Shown here in pieces: positions 21,711-33,243 of a stretch of 64,000 bases of DNA (position 1 is the stretch's first letter; each line of letters starts with the position of its first letter). Made by a program: the position numbers and the translations under genes. The notes beneath the pieces are model-generated. The model was not told where the DNA came from. It worked only from the letters and a program-made list of their open reading frames with translations, and made no database searches. Source of the stretch: Clostridiaceae bacterium (GTDB taxonomy: Bacteria > Bacillota > Clostridia > DSM-8532); the NCBI GenBank assembly GCA_012521615.1, contig JAAYMA010000048.1:1-64000 (forward strand). Reading direction: 5' to 3'.

Positions 21711-22991
21711 TTGAATATTTCTTTAAAATCATTTACCGGAAGTTCTATTAGTGATGATACACTTTTGGATGCACTGAAGAAGTCAGTGGATGGATTGAAT
21801 TTGTCCAGAGTGCTAATTCTTCCGCCTGACATTACGAGGCTGCATTCCTATGCAGGAAAAATTACTGCCATGTACTACAATATGTTGAAAGATTTTTGCC
21901 AGGTAGATATAATGCCAGCTCTGGGTACCCATGATGCTATGACTGAGCAGGAATGCCTGGAGTTTTTTGGGCCTGATGTGCCTTATGAATCGATAATACC
22001 CCATAACTGGAGAAAAGATGTCAAGAAAATTGGTCAGGTTCCTGCAGAATACGTAAAAGAGGTTTCCGAAGGGCTTATAGATTATCCGATAGATGTAGAA
22101 GTAAACAAAAGGCTTCTGGATGATTCTTATGATCTCATTATATCAGTAGGGCAGGTAGTACCGCATGAAGTTGTGGGCATGGCCAATTACAACAAAAACA
22201 TATTTGTTGGCTGTGGCGGACATAGTATGATAAACCGTACCCACTTTTTAGGTGCTGTTTATGGAATGGAAAGAATGATGGGAAAAGATTTTACCCCTGT
22301 CCGCAAAGTTTTGGATTATGCCGAGGAAAAATTCCTGAAAGAAATTCCTTTAATTTACGTGCTTACTGTTACAACTGTTGAAAACGAAGAAGTAAATCTT
22401 AAAGGACTTTTCATAGGCCGAGACAGAAAGCTGTTTGAAGAGGCTGTGGAATTGAGTCAGCAGAAAAATCTCATATTCCTTGACAAGCCCATTAAAAAGG
22501 CTGTTGTATATTTGGACGAAAGAGAATTCAAAAGCACCTGGCTTGGCAATAAAGCTGTTTACAGAACACGTATGGCTATTGCAGACAATGGTGAACTGTT
22601 GATACTTGCTCCCGGAGTACGGAAATTTGGGGAAGATGAAGAAATAGACAAACTTATCAGAAAGTATGGCTACAAAGGCAGGCTCAAAATACTGGAGGAT
22701 TATAAAGCCAATGATGATCTTAAAGAAAATCTCTCTGCAGCAGCTCATCTTATCCATGGTTCATCAGACGGCAGATTTTCAATCACCTATGCCGTTGAAA
22801 AATTAAGCCGTGAAGAAGTGGAAGGGGTAGGTTTCAATTATATGCCATACTCTGAAGCAATTAAAAAATATAATCCAAAGGAACTGAAGGACGGTTTCAA
22901 CATACTCGATGACGGGGAGGAAATTTTCTTCATCAGTAATCCGGCAATAGGTCTTTGGGCTGATAAGACAAAATTTGAAAGGGAGGCGTAA
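21711..22991 (+). CDS. LarA-like (DUF2088) nickel-dependent racemase/epimerase homolog; start uncertain
   Basis: RVLILPPDITRLHSYAG, PALGTHDAMTEQE, VGQVVPHEVVGMANYNKNIFVGCGGHSMINRTHFLG, matching the His/Lys motifs of LarA. Confidence 0.8.
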   Translation: MNISLKSFTGSSISDDTLLDALKKSVDGLNLSRVLILPPDITRLHSYAGKITAMYYNMLKDFCQVDIMPALGTHDAMTEQECLEFFGPDVPYESIIPHNWRKDVKKIGQVPAEYVKEVSEGLIDYPIDVEVNKRLLDDSYDLIISVGQVVPHEVVGMANYNKNIFVGCGGHSMINRTHFLGAVYGMERMMGKDFTPVRKVLDYAEEKFLKEIPLIYVLTVTTVENEEVNLKGLFIGRDRKLFEEAVELSQQKNLIFLDKPIKKAVVYLDEREFKSTWLGNKAVYRTRMAIADNGELLILAPGVRKFGEDEEIDKLIRKYGYKGRLKILEDYKANDDLKENLSAAAHLIHGSSDGRFSITYAVEKLSREEVEGVGFNYMPYSEAIKKYNPKELKDGFNILDDGEEIFFISNPAIGLWADKTKFEREA

Positions 22992-22994
22992 AAG

Positions 22995-24398
22995 GTGGCA
23001 AGTTTTATTAACGAGGATTTTATGTTAAACAATAAAACAGCTTCGTTTCTATATCATAATTATGCGAGTAAAGCTCCCATCTTTGACTATCACTGCCATT
23101 TAGACCCCAAGGAAATATATGACGACAGAAAGTTTAATGACATCACCGAATTATGGCTGGGTGGGGATCACTACAAATGGCGTCTTATGCGGGCTAATGG
23201 TGTTGATGAAGAATATATAACAGGCAACGCTGACAATTATGAAAAATTTCTTAAATGGGCACAGACCTTATCAAAGTGTATGGGAAATCCTTTATATCAC
23301 TGGTCTCATCTTGAGCTTAAGCGTTATTTCGGAATAGATGAATTATTGACAGCCGATACCGCACCTGAAATTTGGGAAAAATGCAATGCAATGCTTAAGG
23401 AAAATGATTACTCAGCCCGTTCATTTATTCTGAAAAGCAATGTAAAAGGCTTATGCACAACCGATGATCCCTGCGATGATCTGGTATACCATAAGAAATT
23501 GAAAGAGGACAGTTCATTCAATGTTCAGGTTTTACCTACTTTCCGTCCTGACAGGGCGCTTAATATTGAAAAGGCGGATTTTGCAGATTATATCAGAAAG
23601 CTGTCAGAGGCAGCCAGTGTCGATATAAACAGTTTTGAAACCTTGGTTGAAGCGTTGGAAATCAGGGCCCGGTATTTCAAGGAAGTGGGCTGCAAGCTTT
23701 CAGATCAGGCATTCAGTAATCCTGATTTTTCAAAGGGAACGCTTGCCCAGGCCAGAACAGCACTTGACAAAGCATTAAAGGGAGATACACCGGATGAAGA
23801 AGAAATAAACGCATACAAGACCCAGCTTATGCTTGCTCTTGGCCGGATTTATCACAGGCTTGGATTTGCAATGCAGCTTCATCTTGGTGTAATACGGAAT
23901 ATCAACAGCAGAATGGCTCAAAAGTTAGGACCGGATACAGGCTTTGACTCAATAGGTGACAGTGTTTCGGCAAATTCGCTGGCGGCACTTTTGGACGGGC
24001 TGGAGAAGACCGGTGAGCTTCCCAGGACTATTGTTTACTGCTTGAATGACAATGCTAACGATAAAATTATGGCTGTTATAGGCAGTTTCCAGACCGGAGG
24101 CATTAAAGGCAAAATGCAGCTTGGCTCGGCCTGGTGGTTCAATGACCATTTGGATGGTATGGAAAAGCAACTAAGATCTGTGGCGAATGTAGGTATACTT
24201 TCCAATTTTGTCGGTATGCTGACTGATTCCAGAAGTTTCCTGTCCTATACCCGTCATGAATATTTCAGAAGAATATTGTGCAACCTGATAGGACACTGGG
24301 CAGAAAATGGTTTGGTGCCTAAGGATAACGCGATTTTGGGCAATATGATTGAAGATATTTGTTTTAACAATATAGTTAACTATCTTGAAATAAATTAA
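22995..24398 (+). CDS. uxaC: Glucuronate isomerase
   Basis: FDYHCHLDPKEIYDDRKFNDITELWLGGDHYKWRLMRANGV; VLPTFRPDRALNI; FVGMLTDSRSFLSYTRHEYFRRILCNLIG. GTG start. Confidence 0.95.
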   Translation: MASFINEDFMLNNKTASFLYHNYASKAPIFDYHCHLDPKEIYDDRKFNDITELWLGGDHYKWRLMRANGVDEEYITGNADNYEKFLKWAQTLSKCMGNPLYHWSHLELKRYFGIDELLTADTAPEIWEKCNAMLKENDYSARSFILKSNVKGLCTTDDPCDDLVYHKKLKEDSSFNVQVLPTFRPDRALNIEKADFADYIRKLSEAASVDINSFETLVEALEIRARYFKEVGCKLSDQAFSNPDFSKGTLAQARTALDKALKGDTPDEEEINAYKTQLMLALGRIYHRLGFAMQLHLGVIRNINSRMAQKLGPDTGFDSIGDSVSANSLAALLDGLEKTGELPRTIVYCLNDNANDKIMAVIGSFQTGGIKGKMQLGSAWWFNDHLDGMEKQLRSVANVGILSNFVGMLTDSRSFLSYTRHEYFRRILCNLIGHWAENGLVPKDNAILGNMIEDICFNNIVNYLEIN

Positions 24399-24411
24399 GG
24401 GGGGCATTTCA

Positions 24412-25491
24412 ATGAGTTTAGAACTGAGAAAGGATTGTAAATGGGCATTGGTCATTCCTACAAGTATGGGAGTGAGAATAACACCTGCCAATGGACAGCC
24501 GGTACATTCCAGTGATACCTTTTTCATGCATGTAACAAGTGCAGAATCAAATGTGGGAAGTATATCTTCATACCTTGGTCTTCCCGTTAAAATTCTTACA
24601 AACTTTGTAAAGGGAAGTCCAATCTCTCAAATGATTAAAAGTAATCTTTTAAGCAGGAATATGGCCTTTGAGGGTAAAGAAGTTGAACAGGGCGGTCCTT
24701 GGGGTTACCGTCATCAATTCAATATTGCTGACAGCGGTTACGGGCTAAGAGGTCCGAGAGTCCACAATGACCGTGCTGGTGAGGTAGGGCGACTTCTGAA
24801 TGTCAAAGATTTCGATCTTGACAGAATTTTTGGTGAAGAAGGTGCTCAGATAGTTCACATGTCGGGGCTTATAGCTGCTTTATCTCCTGAAACCGGCGAA
24901 TTTTGCCTGGAATTGGCGCGTATCGCCAAAAAATATGGTACCAGAATTTCATTTGATTTGAACTACAGGGCAAGTTTCTGGAAAGACCGTGAGAAAGAAC
25001 TTCGCGAAATATTTACAGAAATAGCAAGCGTGGCTGATATTCTTATAGGCAATGAAGAAGACTTCCAGTTGTGTTTAGGTATAGAAGGACCTGAAGCAGG
25101 TGGAAAAGACATAACTGCTAAAATTGAGAACTTTAAGGCCATGATAGCCAGAGTCAAGAAAACTTTCCCGAATGCTACTGTTTTTGCAAATACACTCCGT
25201 GAAGTATTAAATGCTAATGTACATTTATGGGGAGCAATTATGCTTGTAGGTGACAATTGGCATGTGGTAGAACCCCGCGAAATTCGTGTCCTTGACCGTA
25301 TTGGCGGCGGAGACGGATTTGTCGGTGGTACACTGTATGCAATTCTGAAAGGCTGGGAGCCTGAGAAATGGATTCAGTTTGGATGGGCAAGCGGAGCTTT
25401 GGCTACAACATTCTTAACTGACTATGCCCAGCCCCAGGATGAAGAGCAAATCTGGAGCATATGGCATGGCAATGCAAGGGTAAAACGTTAA
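24412..25491 (+). CDS. PfkB-family sugar kinase, probable 2-keto-3-deoxygluconate kinase
   Basis: PfkB signature DRIGGGDGFVGGTLYAILKGW; ISFDLNYRASFWKD; terminal gene of the hexuronate operon. Confidence 0.82.
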   Translation: MSLELRKDCKWALVIPTSMGVRITPANGQPVHSSDTFFMHVTSAESNVGSISSYLGLPVKILTNFVKGSPISQMIKSNLLSRNMAFEGKEVEQGGPWGYRHQFNIADSGYGLRGPRVHNDRAGEVGRLLNVKDFDLDRIFGEEGAQIVHMSGLIAALSPETGEFCLELARIAKKYGTRISFDLNYRASFWKDREKELREIFTEIASVADILIGNEEDFQLCLGIEGPEAGGKDITAKIENFKAMIARVKKTFPNATVFANTLREVLNANVHLWGAIMLVGDNWHVVEPREIRVLDRIGGGDGFVGGTLYAILKGWEPEKWIQFGWASGALATTFLTDYAQPQDEEQIWSIWHGNARVKR

Positions 25492-25528
25492 TTTTTCCTA
25501 TACATGTAATGGGGGGAGTATATAAACT

Positions 25529-25567
25529 AAGAGCCGGGTGTCCTGGGGACATTCCGGCTCTTGGCTT
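25529..25567 (+). terminator. Hairpin terminator of hexuronate operon
   Basis: aagagccgg-gtgtcctggggacatt-ccggctctt. Confidence 0.65.
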
Positions 25568-25783
25568 TATACGTACGACTGCAGATATGGAAGGTGTATC
25601 TATTGAGGCAGGGAAAATATCCTGTGTACCTCCTTAACATAGCAGGTGTTCACATTGAGATCTGACTTAGTTTATAAAATTGAAAAATCATGGTAATAGT
25701 AATAAAAAATATTCTCTTTTGCATCAAAAATTTATTATATACTATTAATATATAATCATGAATTTGAATCGGGAGATGATTTT

Positions 25784-26284
25784 TTGATCAAAGTGGGAAT
25801 AGGGCAGGACAGCCACCGTTTTGTGGAGGGTGAATGCAGTAAAAAACTCGTGCTCGGTGGTGTTGTCATAGAAAATTGCCCGGGGCTGGAAGGAAACAGT
25901 GATGCAGATGTGGTGCTGCATGCAATCACCAATGCAATCTCGGGTATAAGCTGTGTAAATATATTGGGCAGCGTAGCCGATGAAATGTGTTTGAGGCAGG
26001 GAATTACAGACAGCAGCGCCTATTTAAAGGCAGCTCTTGACACATTAAAGGGTTATAAAATTATTCATGTTTCAATTTCAATAGAGGCCTTGAAGCCCAA
26101 GCTGGCGACACATATAGAAAAAATCAGGGAAAGTATATCCGGGCTTCTGGAAATTGATAAAAACAACGTTGGTATTACAGCAACTACGGGTGAAGGTTTG
26201 ACAGAATTCGGACTGGGAAAGGGCATTTTCTGCACTGCCATTGTCACGGCTCAATATATAAATTGTGATAAAAGTGACTATTAG
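25784..26284 (+). CDS. IspF-like protein (2-C-methyl-D-erythritol 2,4-cyclodiphosphate synthase family), divergent
   Basis: IKVGIGQDSHRF, LEGNSDADVVLHAITNAI, ITATTGEGLTEFGLGKGI; the GDIGxxFPDTD motif is missing. Confidence 0.75.
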   Translation: MIKVGIGQDSHRFVEGECSKKLVLGGVVIENCPGLEGNSDADVVLHAITNAISGISCVNILGSVADEMCLRQGITDSSAYLKAALDTLKGYKIIHVSISIEALKPKLATHIEKIRESISGLLEIDKNNVGITATTGEGLTEFGLGKGIFCTAIVTAQYINCDKSDY

Positions 26285-26375
26285 GTAGAATTCATGGTAT
26301 AATTTCTATTAATAATGACGTGGAAATTTTAAATAGATATTCAAAAAGATGCTGATTTATTGGAGGGAAACATAG

Positions 26376-28331
<1,956 letters not shown>

Positions 28332-28346
28332 GAAAGGAAGGATGTT

Positions 28347-29108
28347 TTGATAGACTCACATGCCCACTATGACGACGAAAGATTTAACGAAGATCGTCAT
28401 GAAATTTTGCAAAAATGTGTTGATGAAGGTGTTTCACATATTGTCAATGCGGGGACTGATGTGGAAAGTTCATATGCTTCAGTTTCCCTCGCAGACAAGT
28501 ATCCTTTTGTTTATGCAGCAGTTGGTGTGCACCCTCATGAAGCCTCTGGCTGGAATGATGATACTTTATCAGAATTAAAGAAACTTGCCGGCTGTGAGAA
28601 AGTTGTAGCTATCGGAGAAATAGGACTGGATTATCATTATGATTTTTCCCCAAGATCAGTTCAAAAGGAGGTATTTGCCAGACAGATCGATTTTGCCCGC
28701 AGTCTTAAGAAGCCAGTAATTGTCCATAACAGAGAATCGCACCAGGATATTCTGGATATTCTTAAAAGTGAAAAGGCCTATGAAGTAGGCGGCGTTCTGC
28801 ATTGCTTTTCAGGATCTGTCGAAATGGCTAAGCAGGTGCTGGATCTTGGGTTTATGATTGGTATTGGAGGTCCTGTGACATTTAAGAAAGCAGTTAAGCC
28901 GGTAGAGGTAGTGCGCTATGTCCCACTTGATATGCTGCTTATAGAAACTGATTGCCCTTATTTGTCCCCTGAACCTGTAAGGGGCAGAAGGAATTGGTCG
29001 GGCAATTTAAAATATATATTAGAAAAGATTGCTCAAATAAAAGGTATAGATTATAAAGAAGCAGAAATGGCTACTACTGAAAACGCCAGACAACTTTTCA
29101 AGTTTTGA
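28347..29108 (+). CDS. tatD: TatD family hydrolase
   Basis: IDSHAHYDDERFNEDR, AIGEIGLDYHYDFSPR, VIVHNRESHQD, LHCFSGS, LLIETDCPYLSPEP. Confidence 0.95.
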   Translation: MIDSHAHYDDERFNEDRHEILQKCVDEGVSHIVNAGTDVESSYASVSLADKYPFVYAAVGVHPHEASGWNDDTLSELKKLAGCEKVVAIGEIGLDYHYDFSPRSVQKEVFARQIDFARSLKKPVIVHNRESHQDILDILKSEKAYEVGGVLHCFSGSVEMAKQVLDLGFMIGIGGPVTFKKAVKPVEVVRYVPLDMLLIETDCPYLSPEPVRGRRNWSGNLKYILEKIAQIKGIDYKEAEMATTENARQLFKF

Positions 29109-29158
29109 TGGATTTACTTAGCCTGAGGGTTAAGTTTTCTTGTGGGGTGCGGTCAAAA

Positions 29159-29881
29159 ATGAAAAAATTTGTAATTGTCATGGTCTCAATTTTCATACTT
29201 TTTATATTTATTATGATGAACTATCTTTTGTGGGATAAAGAGAATTTAATGGAACAGAGAGACAATGACAGAATCGAGCAGGACTGGCTCAGAGGACAAA
29301 ATCGGACTCTTCAGGCTACAGTGGAGGAACTGGAGCAGGCTATCCGAAAGCTCCAGGATGAGAAAGAAGAGCAGCAGAACAAGATTATTGATCTTGAAAA
29401 TAAATTGCGCGAGGCTCTGGAAAGAGAGAACAGCAGTATAAAGGATATCCAGGAAAAGAATCAGGCAATCGCTCATTATAAGCGTTTTATGGAAGAAGAG
29501 GTGAAAAATGTCGCTGTAAAATGGTTCAGCGACATAAGCAATAGAAAATATGAAGAATCTTTTGAATATCTGTATAAAAATTTCACTCTCCAGGGCAATA
29601 AGTATGATAAAAAGAACTATATAGAACTGGTAAAAGGTTTTGAAACAATTTATATTTTGCCGGATAAAGACAGTGAGGTTAAACCTTTCGCTGTGATTCA
29701 GGACGAAGGATCAGCATACGAGGTTTATACCAGAATAAAAGCTTTAATTTCGTTAAAGAGTGGGAATATTGAAGGTATAGGGGACATATTCCAAAACGGA
29801 GTGAATACATTGGAAGTTGTGTTCCTTTATGATATAGACCTGGAAAGGTGGATTATTAAATCAATTGAAGTTATCCTGTAA
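29159..29881 (+). CDS. Membrane-anchored coiled-coil protein, hypothetical
   Basis: N-terminal TM (VIVMVSIFILFIFIMMNYLLW), coiled coil (LEQAIRKLQDEKEEQQNKIIDLENKLREALERE), C-terminal globular domain. Confidence 0.65.
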   Translation: MKKFVIVMVSIFILFIFIMMNYLLWDKENLMEQRDNDRIEQDWLRGQNRTLQATVEELEQAIRKLQDEKEEQQNKIIDLENKLREALERENSSIKDIQEKNQAIAHYKRFMEEEVKNVAVKWFSDISNRKYEESFEYLYKNFTLQGNKYDKKNYIELVKGFETIYILPDKDSEVKPFAVIQDEGSAYEVYTRIKALISLKSGNIEGIGDIFQNGVNTLEVVFLYDIDLERWIIKSIEVIL

Positions 29882-29891
29882 CTGGTAAGCC

Positions 29892-29923
29892 TTGACAAAA
29901 AAAATAAAGATGATATAGAATAT
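29892..29923 (+). promoter_or_regulatory. Candidate sigma-A promoter upstream of yabE-like gene
   Basis: ttgaca - ~16-18 nt - tatagaat. Confidence 0.5.
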
Positions 29924-29973
29924 AGAAGCTTTGCAGATTGCCTTGTTGGAAATAAATAGGAGAGGAAGTTTGA

Positions 29974-31080
29974 ATGAGTAGAGTTTATATCAAATATATC
30001 AAACGAACTCTTCCCTTAAAAAGATTGGCTATACTGTTAGCTGTATCAGTTTTAGCAATCGCTGCAGGCTTTTTGATTTATTCATCTATTAGTAAAGACA
30101 TCCAGGTTATTGAAAATGGTAACCTATTAGCCGCAAAAACTATGGGAAAGAATGTTCGGCAAGCCCTGGAGAGAATGAATATTACATTAAGTAAAGATGA
30201 TTATGTCAGTATGCCGCTGGACGCAGCATTGGATGTACATGATCTTAATATAATCAATATTAAGAGGGCTGTACCCGTCAACCTTATCGTGGACGGAGAA
30301 AATAAGACAATAATGACATACAGGGATACGGTGGAAGAAGTTATAGACGAAGTCGGTATTACTCTGGGGGCTTTGGACCGTTTCGAAGGTGTGAACCCTT
30401 CTGATCCGGTAGAAGAAGGAATGGATATCCGACTGGTGCGTGTAAAAGAAGAAATTGTAGCAGAGAATGAATACATCCCTTATGAAACTATTGAGAAACC
30501 TAATAATGTTATGAATGTGGGGGAAACAAAAGTTGTCACCCCCGGGGAATACGGCGTACTGAAAAAGAATTACAAGATTGTCTATGAAGATGGAAAACCT
30601 GTATCGAGATCTTTTGTAAATGAAGAAGTTATTAAGCAGGCTGTCAACCAGATTGTAGAGTTTGGCACGGTCTTGAATTTCAGGAACAGCAGAGGAGAAT
30701 TAATCCGCTATTCTAAGAAACTAAATATGCAGGCAACAGCTTATACCGCATCCTTTGAAGATACAGGGAAACATCCTGATCATCCTGCATTCGGAATAAC
30801 ATATACCGGTATGAGGGTAAGACATGGTATGATAGCTGTTGACCCAAAGGTAATTCCGTTAGGAACGAAAGTATATGTGGAAGTGCCTGGCCCGGCTCCT
30901 GACTATGGATTTGCAATAGCTGCCGATATAGGCAGTGCCATAAAAGGAAATCTTATTGATTTATACTTTGATTCATCTAGCAAGGTAAAGGCCTGGGGCA
31001 GGAGAAATGTTGTTGTTTATATATTGAATGAGCAAAATGATGACCGTTGGAAACAAAATTATAATCCATGTCAAGATTAA
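29974..31080 (+). CDS. YabE-like DUF348/G5/3D-domain cell-wall protein
   Basis: VNLIVDGENKTIMTYRDTVEEVIDEVGITL (DUF348); G5 region; C-terminal 3D domain MQATAYTASFEDTGKHPDHPAFGITYTGMRVRHGMIAVDPKVIPLGTKVYVE. Confidence 0.9.
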   Translation: MSRVYIKYIKRTLPLKRLAILLAVSVLAIAAGFLIYSSISKDIQVIENGNLLAAKTMGKNVRQALERMNITLSKDDYVSMPLDAALDVHDLNIINIKRAVPVNLIVDGENKTIMTYRDTVEEVIDEVGITLGALDRFEGVNPSDPVEEGMDIRLVRVKEEIVAENEYIPYETIEKPNNVMNVGETKVVTPGEYGVLKKNYKIVYEDGKPVSRSFVNEEVIKQAVNQIVEFGTVLNFRNSRGELIRYSKKLNMQATAYTASFEDTGKHPDHPAFGITYTGMRVRHGMIAVDPKVIPLGTKVYVEVPGPAPDYGFAIAADIGSAIKGNLIDLYFDSSSKVKAWGRRNVVVYILNEQNDDRWKQNYNPCQD

Positions 31081-31100
31081 TGGTAAGGTAAAAAGTATTA

Positions 31101-31952
31101 ATGATTAATACAAATGAAATTCTTAAAAAATATGATATAAGACTCACAAAAACTTTGGGTCAGAACTTTCTGACCGATATCAATATTATTCGAAAAATTG
31201 TCAATGAAGGCGAGCTTGAACCTTCTGATTTTGTGTTGGAAATAGGTCCGGGTATTGGTTCGATGACGTGTGAGATTGCTAAAAAAGCCGGAAGAGTAGT
31301 GGCTGTTGAAATAGACAAACGACTGATTCCGGCTCTTGAAGAAACTTTAAGTGATTTTTCCAATGTCACACTAATTAATGAAGATATTATGAAACTGGAT
31401 CTTAATTCCATGACCGGTGATTGGAAGGGATCTCTTAAGGTAATATCAAATCTGCCTTACTATATAACAACTCCCATTATTATGATGCTGCTGGAAAGTG
31501 AAATAGAGTGGGATACCTTAATCTTTATGGTACAGAAAGAGGTAGCTTTGAGAATGGCTGCAGTACCGGGAACTAAAGATTATAGTTCCCTGTCTGTTGC
31601 CGTTAGATATTATTCAGAACCCAAACTTTGTTTCACTGTATCACGGAATTGTTTTATTCCTAAGCCTGAAGTAGATTCAGCAGTGGTCAAATTGAAAAAA
31701 CGGGAGCTCCCTTATTTGAAAGATGTAGATAAGGAATTCTTTTTTAAGATTGTCAAGGCATCCTTCAGCCAAAGAAGAAAAACACTTCTTAACTCGCTTG
31801 GTACACAGCCATGGTTAGAGGGCGGTAAAAACACCTTAAAAGAAACTCTGGGAATTTTAAACCTGAAAGAAACAGTCAGGGCAGAGGAGTTATCTTTGCA
31901 GGATTTCGCAAATCTGGCCAAAACTCTGGCCCAACACGGTTCTGGTGTCTGA
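31101..31952 (+). CDS. rsmA: 16S rRNA (adenine1518-N6/adenine1519-N6) dimethyltransferase
   Basis: LTKTLGQNFLTDINIIRKIV, VLEIGPGIGSMTCEIAKKA, VISNLPYYITTPIIMMLLES. Confidence 0.97.
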   Translation: MINTNEILKKYDIRLTKTLGQNFLTDINIIRKIVNEGELEPSDFVLEIGPGIGSMTCEIAKKAGRVVAVEIDKRLIPALEETLSDFSNVTLINEDIMKLDLNSMTGDWKGSLKVISNLPYYITTPIIMMLLESEIEWDTLIFMVQKEVALRMAAVPGTKDYSSLSVAVRYYSEPKLCFTVSRNCFIPKPEVDSAVVKLKKRELPYLKDVDKEFFFKIVKASFSQRRKTLLNSLGTQPWLEGGKNTLKETLGILNLKETVRAEELSLQDFANLAKTLAQHGSGV

Positions 31953-32134
31953 ATTCAAACCAGTATCGGATATATTTGTCATACTTTATTGCCTGCATAT
32001 ATGGCCATAAGGTTCTCCGGTGTTTGTCTTTTATATTCTCTGAAAACTTTACCCAGAAAAATAACAGGCAATGTTATATCATCGGTTTTATGTGCGTATA
32101 ATTTTATGAGAAGTTGTCTTTTCAGGGTGGTATT

Positions 32135-33241
32135 ATGCAGTCACTCAGCAGTTTCACCAGAAAATATGCCATTATGGAAGAACTCGACAGCGGGTTTAGT
32201 TCAGGCAGCACTCCCGAAGCTTTTGTCCGCCTCGATTCATGGGAAGGAAATATACAAGCCTCTGTACATGTTAAGGGACTAAAGCAGGGTCCGTTCCAAT
32301 ACAGACTTTATCTGATATTCGATAAAGAAGGTACATTAATTCCCCTTATTGCCGGAACTATGAATGTGTCGTACAGCGGGATGCAAAGCGGACTGGAAAT
32401 AGACGCAAGTATTTTGAAGGAAAATGGTGTAAGACCTGAATCAGTCAGGTATGCTGCAATTGTTGCTGAAGATCGGGACAGGAAGTGGATACCCCTGTTT
32501 TCGAGTTTTGAGAAAAGTTTTAAATGGGATGAAAGTATACGTCAGGTTCTGTTAAAAAAAACTTATACCCCTCCAGTTGATAAAGAGATTAAGCAGCCTG
32601 CCGGCACAGAGGATACCGAGAAAAAAACAGATAATACTGATACAGAAATTAAAGAGAAGATCGCTTCTGTACAAACTGAGGCTGTAATTGACAGTTCTTC
32701 TGAAGAACATATTAAAGCTGAGGAGCAGAAGGAAACGGCAGCTCTGCCGGAAGAGAATGTAAATAATAAAGCTGTTTCTGCATCTAATGTAAAGGAAAAA
32801 ATCTTTGAGAAGCCTAAGGCATTTCCTGCTGAAGATTCTTTTTACAAATGCGATATCAATAAGCTGGAAGGCCTTTTACAAAACAGTTTTGAAAGTTATA
32901 TACCCTTTAAACGTTCCCATAGGGGATACTCGTGGTACAGGGTTTCTGATCTTTCCAAGCTGAGCAATATCATGTATCTGACAGGGGTAAATGTGCCTGT
33001 ATTTGCCAATCCCAAGATTTTGGTGGGACTGTTCAAATACAAGCATATACTGGCAGGATTATATCGTGGTGAAAATGGAAGAAATTATTATGTTATTGGT
33101 GTGCCGGCAAAAAATGAGCGGGATAACCGGCCTTTTGAGACGGCCTGCCGGTGGGTGCCTCTTAAAGACAGTGATATAAGGGATATGGGAGGATACTGGA
33201 TGGTTTATGTCAGTTTAAAAACAGGGGAGATAGTGGTATAA
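32135..33241 (+). CDS. Hypothetical protein with two globular domains joined by an acidic low-complexity linker
   Basis: N-terminal SSFTRKYAIMEELDSGFSSGSTPEAFVRLDSWEGNIQASVHVKGL; Glu/Lys/Thr-rich middle; C-terminal SHRGYSWYRVSDLSKLSNIMYLTGVNVPVFANPKILVGLFKYKHILAGLY. Confidence 0.6.
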   Translation: MQSLSSFTRKYAIMEELDSGFSSGSTPEAFVRLDSWEGNIQASVHVKGLKQGPFQYRLYLIFDKEGTLIPLIAGTMNVSYSGMQSGLEIDASILKENGVRPESVRYAAIVAEDRDRKWIPLFSSFEKSFKWDESIRQVLLKKTYTPPVDKEIKQPAGTEDTEKKTDNTDTEIKEKIASVQTEAVIDSSSEEHIKAEEQKETAALPEENVNNKAVSASNVKEKIFEKPKAFPAEDSFYKCDINKLEGLLQNSFESYIPFKRSHRGYSWYRVSDLSKLSNIMYLTGVNVPVFANPKILVGLFKYKHILAGLYRGENGRNYYVIGVPAKNERDNRPFETACRWVPLKDSDIRDMGGYWMVYVSLKTGEIVV

Positions 33242-33243
33242 AA

